A DNA stretch of 28,535 bases from an uncultured Actinomycetes bacterium. Lineage in GTDB: Bacteria; Actinomycetota; Acidimicrobiia; Acidimicrobiales; Microtrichaceae. Position 1 is the first letter of the stretch; each line of letters starts with the position of its first letter. A program made the position numbers and the translations under genes. Under the pieces are notes generated by a model, which saw nothing but the letters and a program-made list of their open reading frames with translations, did not search any database and had not been told where the DNA came from. Shown here one piece after another: positions 16,542 through 23,517 of the stretch. The stretch spans positions 1 to 28,535 of the forward strand of contig CAJBIS010000370.1 of the NCBI GenBank assembly GCA_903953195.1, written 5' to 3'.

Positions 16542-19271
16542 TCAGGATGCGGCACGACGGTCGTCGATTGCCAGCCGGAGTGATTCAGCGAGCACCGGCG
16601 CACCGGTCGGCTCCAGGATCCCCAGGTGGTCACCGGGGAACCGGTGGATCCGGACGTCGTCGACGAGCGGCGCCCAGCCCATCGTGGCGTCGGCCGAAGC
16701 GGACTCGTCGGCCCAGAACAGATCGATCGCACCGGCATACGTGCTCGTCCGGTCCCAACCGCGAGCGGCCAGCTGCCAGTGCTGCTCCCACGCGTACCAG
16801 AGTCGCCAGTCCGCCCGGACACGGCCGTCGCGACGCAGGTCGGCCTCGAAGCGATAGGGATCGACGACCCGGGCGAGACCGGTGCGCACCATCGCATGAC
16901 GCAGGGCGCCGCGCGGACTGCGCTCGAACATCTCGCGGTAGTGGCGGACCTGCTGGCCGACCGGCAGACCCGGTGGTGGCGGCGGCGCCACACCGAACCA
17001 CGGCCGCACGGGCGAGCGGTGGCTGCTCCATCCGGGACCGCGGTAACCGGGTCCGACGTCGACGACCCCGACGAATGCCACCTCGCGGCCATCGCGCACG
17101 AGCTGACGCGCCATCTCGTAGGCGCAGATGCCGCCGAAGGAGTACCCGGCCAACCAGTAGGGACCCTCGGGCTGGGCCTCGAGCAGATCGGTGACGTAGC
17201 GGGCGGCGAAGGTGTCGAGCGACGTGTTGCGATTGCGCTCGCCGGCGAGCAGCGGACTCTCGAAGCTCCACACCGGTTGATCGGCACCGAGCGCCGCCGC
17301 GAGATGTCGGACCCGGTAGGCCGAGCCCTGCAGGTCGTGCACGAACCACAGGCGAGGCCGTTCCGACAGGTCGCCGTGCTGCACGCAGGACACCGTCGAC
17401 GTGGCGCCCACGCGCTCACCGGAGTGCCGGGCCAACGACTCGGCGAGCGACCGCACCGTTCGGGCATGCACCAGATCGCCCATCGGCACGGTGACGCCGG
17501 TCTGCTCCTCGAGCATGACGAGCATCTGCGCCGCCAGCAGCGAATCGCCGCCGAGCTCGAAGAAGTCCTCGTCGTCGCCGACGCGGCCGACCGGCAACAA
17601 CCGTTCCCACAGTGAGCGCACCTGGCCGCGCAGGTCGGAACGGTCGACCGAGCCGGTCGCGACCGCGTCGTGGCCGCGCTGCTCGTCGGAGACCATGTCC
17701 GGGTCCGGCAGCGCCCGACGGTCGACCTTCCCGTTCGGGAGTCGCGGGAGCTCGTCGAGCACAACCCAGCGGGACGGCACCCGGAACGCCTCACGCCGCT
17801 CGAGCAGCTGCGCCCGCAGGTCGGCCGACACGAACGTCGACGGGTCGGCGGGCACCACGTACGCAACGAGTTCCGCCACACCGTCGACCGACCGGGCGAC
17901 GGTCACCGCGTCGACCACCGGCTCGAGCTCGTGCAGGTCGGACTCGACGTCGCCGAGGACCACGAACCGCCCCCGGATCTTGACCTTGGTGTCGCTCCGC
18001 CCCAGCAGCGTGAGGGCCCCGGACGCATCGACTCGACCCAGGTCGCCGGTCCGGTACCGCCACTCCGGCAGATCCCGGTCCCGCACCTCGGTGAGGACCT
18101 GCCGGTTGAGTTCCGGGTGACCCCAGTAGCCGTCGAACATGAACCGGCTGGTAACGGCGACCTCGCCGGCGGTCCCGGGCTCCACGACCGCGCCGGCGTC
18201 GTCGACCACCTCGATGCGCACCTCCGGCACCGCGAATCCGCAGTGGACCTCGTCGGTGGGCAACTGATGGGCGTCGAAGACAGCGAGCGACACGACCCCG
18301 GTCTCGGTCGTGCCGTAGCCGACGGCGAGGTGCGCACAGCCGAACAGGTCGGCGGTGACCTTGAGGATCTCCGGATCGACGAGTTCCCCACCCAGGGCGA
18401 TCATCCGGAGCGCAGGGAACTCGCGGCCGGCGAGCGCGTCGACGAGGAACCGGACGACGGTGGGCGCCATGTACGCGAGCGTGATCGCCTCGTCGGCGAG
18501 GAAGTCGGCAACCGGCGCGAGGCCGACGGACCGGACATCCAGCGTCGCGAGCGTGCCGCCGTTCAGCAACGGCAGGAACATCGGGTACGCCGCCACCGCC
18601 AGGGATGTCGGGAACAGCATCGGCATCGTGTCGTCGGCATCGATGCCGAGGGCCTCGGTCGCACCGCGGACGAGGTTCAACAACACGCCGTGGTTGATGA
18701 TCGCTCCCTTCGGCGAACCACTGGTTCCCGACGTGAAGGCGAGCATCAGCGGCGCGCTCCAGCCCAACCGCTCGGGGCCGTCGAAGTCGCCGTCGAGCGA
18801 GTCCAGCGGCACCGCGTTCAGGCGTGACGCCGACGCAGACAGCTCGGTGGCGAGTTCGGCGTGGTGCTCGTCGTGGAGCAGGATCCGAGGGCACGCCTCG
18901 TCGAGGACCGCCGTGGTCTGGGCCACCGGTGCGGCCGGGTCGAGGATCACGACGACCTGACCCGCCGAGATCACGCCGAGCACCGCGGCGACGAGCGGCC
19001 CGTCGTGGGCCGCGAGCACCGCGACCGGTTGTCCGGTGCGGGGCCCGAGCCGTCCGGTCAGACCGCCGGCGATCCGATGGACCTCGCCGGCCAACTCCGC
19101 GTACGTCCACTCGACGCTCGGCGAGCGAACTGCGATCCGCTCCGGGAACCGCTCAGCGATCTCGGCGAAGCGTTCCCCGACCGTGGCGTCGACAGCGGCA
19201 GCCGGGAACGTCGGGTCACCGGAGGAACGCCACGGCCCCACTCCATCGGCGATCGACCCCGCACCCGACAT
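16542..19271 (-). CDS. Stand-alone NRPS-like synthetase, A-PCP-TE, no condensation domain
   Basis: A 909-residue single module. Adenylation domain about 25-540: A3 TSGTSGSPKG (180-189), A5 VGYGTTETG (317-325), A7 YRTGDLGR (406-413), A10 NGKVDR with the catalytic Lys at about 515. Carrier domain: FFELGGDSLLAAQM with phosphopantetheine Ser577. Thioesterase about 640-905: GYSFGG (Ser711), VDVGPG (Asp738), GDHLGIL (His882). All catalytic residues are present. At the position of GrsA Asp235, which binds the alpha-amino group, I read Ala (about 225, in TSLAVAAYPM), so a non-amino-acid carboxylate is likely. The same A-T-TE order occurs in atromentin and ralfuranone synthetases, which join two aryl-pyruvates. 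The start ATG lacks a Shine-Dalgarno but has TACATT six bases upstream. It sits 20 bp after the radical SAM gene. Confidence 0.92.
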   Translation of the reverse strand: MSGAGSIADGVGPWRSSGDPTFPAAAVDATVGERFAEIAERFPERIAVRSPSVEWTYAELAGEVHRIAGGLTGRLGPRTGQPVAVLAAHDGPLVAAVLGVISAGQVVVILDPAAPVAQTTAVLDEACPRILLHDEHHAELATELSASASRLNAVPLDSLDGDFDGPERLGWSAPLMLAFTSGTSGSPKGAIINHGVLLNLVRGATEALGIDADDTMPMLFPTSLAVAAYPMFLPLLNGGTLATLDVRSVGLAPVADFLADEAITLAYMAPTVVRFLVDALAGREFPALRMIALGGELVDPEILKVTADLFGCAHLAVGYGTTETGVVSLAVFDAHQLPTDEVHCGFAVPEVRIEVVDDAGAVVEPGTAGEVAVTSRFMFDGYWGHPELNRQVLTEVRDRDLPEWRYRTGDLGRVDASGALTLLGRSDTKVKIRGRFVVLGDVESDLHELEPVVDAVTVARSVDGVAELVAYVVPADPSTFVSADLRAQLLERREAFRVPSRWVVLDELPRLPNGKVDRRALPDPDMVSDEQRGHDAVATGSVDRSDLRGQVRSLWERLLPVGRVGDDEDFFELGGDSLLAAQMLVMLEEQTGVTVPMGDLVHARTVRSLAESLARHSGERVGATSTVSCVQHGDLSERPRLWFVHDLQGSAYRVRHLAAALGADQPVWSFESPLLAGERNRNTSLDTFAARYVTDLLEAQPEGPYWLAGYSFGGICAYEMARQLVRDGREVAFVGVVDVGPGYRGPGWSSHRSPVRPWFGVAPPPPPGLPVGQQVRHYREMFERSPRGALRHAMVRTGLARVVDPYRFEADLRRDGRVRADWRLWYAWEQHWQLAARGWDRTSTYAGAIDLFWADESASADATMGWAPLVDDVRIHRFPGDHLGILEPTGAPVLAESLRLAIDDRRAAS

Positions 19272-19277
19272 GGGCGA

Positions 19278-19283
19278 AATGTA
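19278..19283 (-). promoter_or_regulatory. Candidate -10 element, leaderless start of the A-PCP-TE gene
   Basis: TACATT on the minus strand (19283-19278) fits TANNNT and ends six bases before ATG 19271, in the 20-bp gap after the radical SAM gene. It would let the synthetase and downstream genes be expressed without the first two genes. No -35 consensus is seen. Confidence 0.35.
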
Positions 19284-19291
19284 TCAGTGGC

Positions 19292-20860
19292 TCAGATCTC
19301 AGGCTCAGTCGAGCGCTGTTCGAACGCCAGGAGCAGGTGCACGTCGTCGGCCCAGCCGGCGTCGTTGCGCATCGGGACGTAGGTGATCCGGGCCGGAGTC
19401 GAACCGAACGTGGCGTGCGCATCGATGCGGTCGTCCCCGGTGGCGACGACCTCGTAGTGGATCATCTCGCCGAACATCGCGGTGACGGCGCCGGTCAGAT
19501 CCTGGTAGCTGCGACCGATGAGCTCCTCCAGACCCGGTGCGAACCGGGCGTCGACCCATCGGACCCGGTCGTCGGATCCGATGGCGAACCGGTGCACGTC
19601 GCCGTCGGCGGCGACCGCCGCCAACTCGGCACGGGCGGCGGCGTCATCGACCGGGCCCGCGCCCTGACACCGGAAGAACATGACGGTGTGACTCTCCGGG
19701 GCGGCCTCGCCCTGACCCTCGGCCCAGCTGCCCAGACGAGCCAGCTCACCGTCCCAGGTGCCGAGGTTGAGCGACAGCCGGGACCGCACGTCACCGTTCT
19801 GGGACTCGAGCAGCGCGCTGATGCGTTCGATCTCGGGGAGCGGCAGCCGAGCGATCGAGGCGTGCGCCGGCGTGCGCACCACCGACACGTTGACGAAGAG
19901 GCCCCGCTCCTCGGCCCAGACCAGGAGGTCCCCGAACTCGTGTGCGTTCTGGGGCATGAGGCAGTGGTTCACGCTCGCCGTCGTCCCGACCTCACGCGTG
20001 TAGGCGGTGAAGTGGTCGACATTGGCCATGACCTGCTCGAAGTCCGAGCCGATCCGGATGGCCTCGTAGGTCGGCGCCGTGATGCCGTCCAACGAGAACA
20101 CGAAGCTGAAGCGGAGCCGCTCGAGCAGCGCCTCGATCCGGGGGGTGCGTTGCGTCGCGTTGGTCACGACCATGCAGTCGATGTGCGGTGCGTGCTCCGC
20201 GATGAGGTCCCACACCCGGAAGTTCTCGGGGGCCAGGAACGGCTCGCCCCCGGCGAAGACGATCCGGTCGAGGTGCGGGAGGAACTCCAGCAGGTCGTCG
20301 AAGAACTGATCGCCGTAGACCGCCGGGAGCGGCGGGCGCCCCTCACGGTGCAGACGGATCATCGAGGACGACTCACCGTCACACTGGATGCACTGCAGGT
20401 TGCAGGAGTTCGAGAGGTTGAACTCGAAACGCACCGGCCAGGCTCGAGTGGCGGGGTCATCGGTGAGGTGTCCCGACCACTCGTCGTGGATCGCCGCGTA
20501 CGAGACCTCGCGGCCCTCCTGCGCGATCTCCGCGCCACAACGCTGGCATCCGACCGAGAAGTCGTCGACGGCGAGCGCGTCCTCCATCTGGTGACGGAGC
20601 GCGCCGTCCCAGATGTCCCGCAGCCGGTCGCGGGCGATGTGGCCGAGCGGCTGGACCGTCTTGCAACAGGTCGTCACAAGCCCGTTGGGGTCGAACCGCA
20701 GTTGGATCGACGGGGCGGCGCATGCCGTGCGGAACGGCTCGCCGGTCCACCCGGCCGACCGGCCATCGGCGCCCCGATCGGGTGCCGCGGCCGAGCCACC
20801 ATCGCCCCGGCCACCCAGACGGACCGGCACCGCTCGGACCAGACGGTCCTTCATCGCCAC
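19292..20860 (-). CDS. Radical SAM protein with N-terminal twitch domain and PAS-like C-terminal domain
   Basis: A 522-residue protein from GTG 20860 (ATG 20854 is an alternative), with AGG about ten bases upstream. N-terminal twitch/SPASM-like domain: Cys47, the pair Cys65-Cys66, then GCQRC (Cys105, Cys108), with the recurring LRDIWDG helix; this should hold an auxiliary 4Fe-4S cluster. Radical SAM core from about 143: NSCNLQCIQC (Cys153, 157, 160) and AGGEP (203-207). Residues about 420-517 resemble a PAS domain: IGSDDRVRWVDARF, then LEELIGRSYQDL, ending in VPMRND-AGWADDVHLLLAF strands. The twitch-before-core order matches the N-twitch rSAM group, whose substrates are unknown. It is nine bases downstream of the GT-B-like gene and 20 bases upstream of the synthetase. 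A paralogue with the same three-part layout is at 21904. Confidence 0.88.
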   Translation of the reverse strand: MAMKDRLVRAVPVRLGGRGDGGSAAAPDRGADGRSAGWTGEPFRTACAAPSIQLRFDPNGLVTTCCKTVQPLGHIARDRLRDIWDGALRHQMEDALAVDDFSVGCQRCGAEIAQEGREVSYAAIHDEWSGHLTDDPATRAWPVRFEFNLSNSCNLQCIQCDGESSSMIRLHREGRPPLPAVYGDQFFDDLLEFLPHLDRIVFAGGEPFLAPENFRVWDLIAEHAPHIDCMVVTNATQRTPRIEALLERLRFSFVFSLDGITAPTYEAIRIGSDFEQVMANVDHFTAYTREVGTTASVNHCLMPQNAHEFGDLLVWAEERGLFVNVSVVRTPAHASIARLPLPEIERISALLESQNGDVRSRLSLNLGTWDGELARLGSWAEGQGEAAPESHTVMFFRCQGAGPVDDAAARAELAAVAADGDVHRFAIGSDDRVRWVDARFAPGLEELIGRSYQDLTGAVTAMFGEMIHYEVVATGDDRIDAHATFGSTPARITYVPMRNDAGWADDVHLLLAFEQRSTEPEI

Positions 20861-20869
20861 GGGATCAGC

Positions 20870-21865
20870 CTACCGATCGGCACCGGGGGTGACCTCGGCG
20901 ACGAGCCGCACGACGTCGTCGAACGCGGCGCCCGGGATGCCGGCGGGTGCATCAGCACCGGCGACCGAGGCGTCGGCGGCACGTGCCAGCTCGGGAGACA
21001 ACGCGGCGCGCTGATGGAGCCGGTCGGCGACACCGGCGCGCCGGGCCGCGGCGGCGACCCGGGCGTGCGACTCGGTCGTCAGGTTCGGATCCACCCACAC
21101 CACCTGCGCGGGACGGTCGAAGCGAGCGTCGCCCCGGGCGAGCCAGCCGAGCATCACGTCGAGCTCGTCGCCGTCGCCGGCCGGCCAGCACACGACGGGC
21201 TCATCGACGGGGAGCCCCGCGGCCCGGCGGACGGCGGCGGCCGCGTCGGACGGGGCGGGGGAACTCCACGCCAGCTCGAGCTGCTCGGCCGCGGACATTT
21301 CGGCCGGGTCGGCACCGGCGGCGGCCACGCCCGGCGCGTACCAACGTCCGGCGACCGGACCGGACCACACCGGCTCATCGGCGGCCGGGCCGTCCGGGGC
21401 GACCGGAGTGACCCGCACGATCACGGGCGGAGGTCGGTCCGTGAGCACCCGACCACCCAGGCCGTCGTCGAGCACCACGACATCCGGCGCGGCACGGCGC
21501 CACCAGATCCGGAGACGCAGCCCGGCGACCCGGGCTGCGACCGCGTGCGCCCCCAACCGGCCGAGCACCGACGAGATCGACGACGTCCGGAGGTGGTCCA
21601 CCACCCGGACCGACACACCCGCGCCCACCAGGACCGACACACCCGCGCCCATCAGGTCGGCGTCCCCGGCGGCGTCGCGCAGGAACCACCACTCGACGCT
21701 CAGCTCACGTTCACGGGCCAGCCGCACCACGGCGCGGCGCAGCGACGCCGACGAACGCCGGGCGTCCGGCGCCGCCGACACCACCAGCACCCTCGTGGGG
21801 GAATCCCCTGCACCAGCCACGGGAGCAGGGTCGCCCACGCACCCGGGTCTGTCCAGTGACCACAC
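20870..21865 (-). CDS. GT-B-like protein, paralogue of the protein at 12106
   Basis: A protein of about 331 residues and first gene of the long minus-strand operon. It shares with the protein at 12106 the opening strand (VLVVSAAPDAR), VVDHLRT, a helix VAARVAGLRLRIWWRR, then PDVVVLDDGLGGRVL, and in the C-terminal half RRAGVADRLHQRAAL. Its C-terminal lobe is shorter and more divergent and lacks clear GT4 donor-binding residues, so it may not be catalytic. The start is uncertain: GTG 21865 has GGGAG about ten bases upstream; GTG 21886 is longer and would leave only 17 bp to the divergent gene, and GTG 21820 is closer to where homology begins. A 24-bp tandem duplication inside the gene adds eight residues just before the shared VVDHLRT. 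Confidence 0.65.
   Translation of the reverse strand: MWSLDRPGCVGDPAPVAGAGDSPTRVLVVSAAPDARRSSASLRRAVVRLARERELSVEWWFLRDAAGDADLMGAGVSVLVGAGVSVRVVDHLRTSSISSVLGRLGAHAVAARVAGLRLRIWWRRAAPDVVVLDDGLGGRVLTDRPPPVIVRVTPVAPDGPAADEPVWSGPVAGRWYAPGVAAAGADPAEMSAAEQLELAWSSPAPSDAAAAVRRAAGLPVDEPVVCWPAGDGDELDVMLGWLARGDARFDRPAQVVWVDPNLTTESHARVAAAARRAGVADRLHQRAALSPELARAADASVAGADAPAGIPGAAFDDVVRLVAEVTPGADR
21607..21654. repeat. 24-bp tandem duplication inside the GT-B-like gene
   Basis: Two adjacent 24-bp copies (21607-21630 and 21631-21654) differ at one base (C at 21628, T at 21652). They encode GAGVSV repeats in frame (MGAGVSVL-VGAGVSVR) and lengthen the protein by eight residues relative to the paralogue at 12106, where the equivalent segment is absent. 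High identity suggests a recent slippage event. Confidence 0.85.
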
Positions 21866-21891
21866 GCCGTCGTCGGCTCCCGACACACCGG

Positions 21892-21897
21892 TATCGT
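21892..21897 (+). promoter_or_regulatory. Candidate -10 element, leaderless start of the second twitch radical SAM gene
   Basis: TATCGT fits TANNNT and ends six bases before GTG 21904, which has no Shine-Dalgarno. The spacing equals that at 9525 and 19283. It supports GTG 21904 over the upstream in-frame GTG 21856. Confidence 0.4.
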
Positions 21898-21903
21898 CAT
21901 CAG

Positions 21904-23517
21904 GTGGACCTGCGCCCGATCCGAACCGCGCACCACCGCCCGCCGACCGTGGACCGCACGCCGATCTGCGACGCGCCGTTCGTCGCGATGGAGTTCGACG
22001 CCTTCGGCGACGTGCAGGTCTGCTGTGCGAACGCCCTCTACCCGATCGGCAACGTGGGCGAGCAGTCGTTGCGGGAGATCTGGTCGGGGCCTCGGGCCGC
22101 GGCCATGCGGGCCGCGCTGAGCGAGGGCGACATGTCGCTCGGTTGCAGCGTGTGCCGGTACCGGCTCACCTACGGCCACGGCGACCTGGCTCGGGACTAC
22201 TACAACAACTTCCCGGTCAGCGGAGGAGACCCCGACTGGCCGTTCAGCCTGCAGTTCTCACTGCACAACACCTGCAATCTGGCCTGCGTCATGTGTGGGG
22301 CAGATCGCTCCTCGCGCATCCGGACGCAACGGTCGTCGCTCCCGCCGCTCCCCCACGCCTACGGCGAGACGTTCTTCGAGCAGATCCAGCCGTTCCTCGA
22401 ACACGCCGGAGCGGTCGACTTCTCGGGAGGTGAGCCGTTCCTCGTCCGCGAGCACCACCGGATCTGGGATCTGCTGATCGAACTCGACGACCGTCCCCTG
22501 TGCAGCCTGACGACGAACGGGACCATCTGGAACGAACGCGTCGAGCACGTCCTCGATCACCTCGACAACCACATCTCGGTGTCGATCGACGGGATGACCC
22601 CCGAGACGCTCGAGTCGATCCGCGTCGGGGCGTCGTTCGACACCGTCATGCGGAACATCGACCGGTTCCTCACGTACACCCGTGAGCGCGGCACGATCCT
22701 CACGATGAGTTGGTCGCTGATGGCCACCAACTGGTGGGAACTGGGCATGGCGGCACGGTTCGCCGAGGAGCGGGGCATCCAGCTCAAGGTGCAGACCGTG
22801 ATCGAGCCGGAGTTCGGCGTGCAGCGTCTCCCCACCGCCGAGCTCCGCGTGGTCGTCGAGACGATGGAGGCCGAGAGCACCCATCTCGTCGACGAGCTCG
22901 ACCTCAACCGCGACATGTGGGTCCGTGAGGTCGGTCGACTGCGCCAGGAGCTCGAGCTCCGCTCGGGCAGCGGCCCGCGGGCGCGTTGCATGGAGCCGCC
23001 GGACCCGGGACACCCGCAGCACCTCGCCGACATGATGCTGACGGGCCGACCGGTGCTCCGCGACGCCGACCTCGAGGCGGCGTTCAGCGAGGCCCGCACG
23101 GACCTCGAGCGCTGGTGCGACGGCAGCCCGATCGAACGGTTCGTCGCCGATGAGCGCGGTCGGCTCGTCGAACTCGACGCGCCACTGCTGCTCGCCGGCG
23201 CGGCGCCCGATGGCGTCGTGGACCTTCCCGACCTGTTCCGCACCCTCGAGACCGCACACGGTGGGTCGCTCTGGATCGGGGAACAGTTCGACGAGGGCGA
23301 CCGACTGGTCCAGATGATCTGGATGGGCCGGCCGATGCGCGACAAGGTCGGACTGGTCATCCGGATGATCTCGGTCACGACCGAGGACGGCGTCGTCACG
23401 CTCGCCGCGATCAACGACCGCCTCGCACCGCCATCCGACGAGGTCGCCGCCGAGGTTCCGGTGACGCTCCTCGACCGGCCGGCCGCGTCGGTCGATCAGC
23501 CCCGCAACGCCCGCTGA
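21904..23517 (+). CDS. Radical SAM protein with N-terminal twitch domain and PAS-like C-terminal domain (paralogue)
   Basis: About 537 residues from GTG 21904. Same architecture as the protein at 19292: Cys22, Cys40-Cys41 and GCSVC (Cys81, Cys84) in the twitch domain with LREIWSG; core cluster NTCNLACVMC (Cys124, 128, 131) with SGGEP near 174-178; barrel motifs SVSIDGMTPETLESIR and VGASFDTVMRNIDRF nearly match SLDGITAPTYEAIRIG and FEQVMANVDHF of the paralogue. Residues about 405-507 again look PAS-like (RFVADERGRLVEL, final strands VIRMISVTTEDGVVTLAAI). It is transcribed away from the operon that holds its paralogue, and its 3' end overlaps the GT9 gene by 22 bp tail to tail. Two related but diverged copies suggest two similar reactions or a heteromeric enzyme. 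Confidence 0.88.
   Translation: MDLRPIRTAHHRPPTVDRTPICDAPFVAMEFDAFGDVQVCCANALYPIGNVGEQSLREIWSGPRAAAMRAALSEGDMSLGCSVCRYRLTYGHGDLARDYYNNFPVSGGDPDWPFSLQFSLHNTCNLACVMCGADRSSRIRTQRSSLPPLPHAYGETFFEQIQPFLEHAGAVDFSGGEPFLVREHHRIWDLLIELDDRPLCSLTTNGTIWNERVEHVLDHLDNHISVSIDGMTPETLESIRVGASFDTVMRNIDRFLTYTRERGTILTMSWSLMATNWWELGMAARFAEERGIQLKVQTVIEPEFGVQRLPTAELRVVVETMEAESTHLVDELDLNRDMWVREVGRLRQELELRSGSGPRARCMEPPDPGHPQHLADMMLTGRPVLRDADLEAAFSEARTDLERWCDGSPIERFVADERGRLVELDAPLLLAGAAPDGVVDLPDLFRTLETAHGGSLWIGEQFDEGDRLVQMIWMGRPMRDKVGLVIRMISVTTEDGVVTLAAINDRLAPPSDEVAAEVPVTLLDRPAASVDQPRNAR

Noticed and set aside
16542..19271. Naming the exact substrate from the adenylation-domain specificity code
   Set aside because: The loop around the Asp235 position diverges from the standard families, so an eight-residue code read by eye would be guesswork.
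18824..21859. Long plus-strand open frame of about 1011 codons
   Set aside because: It is antisense to the synthetase, twitch radical SAM and GT-B-like genes, with low-complexity translation.
21821..21903. Small RiPP precursor gene near the twitch radical SAM enzymes
   Set aside because: Radical SAM enzymes of this kind often act on peptides, so I looked in the gaps at 20861-20869, 19272-19291, 21866-21903 and 23496-23517. None can hold a precursor peptide with a ribosome-binding site.
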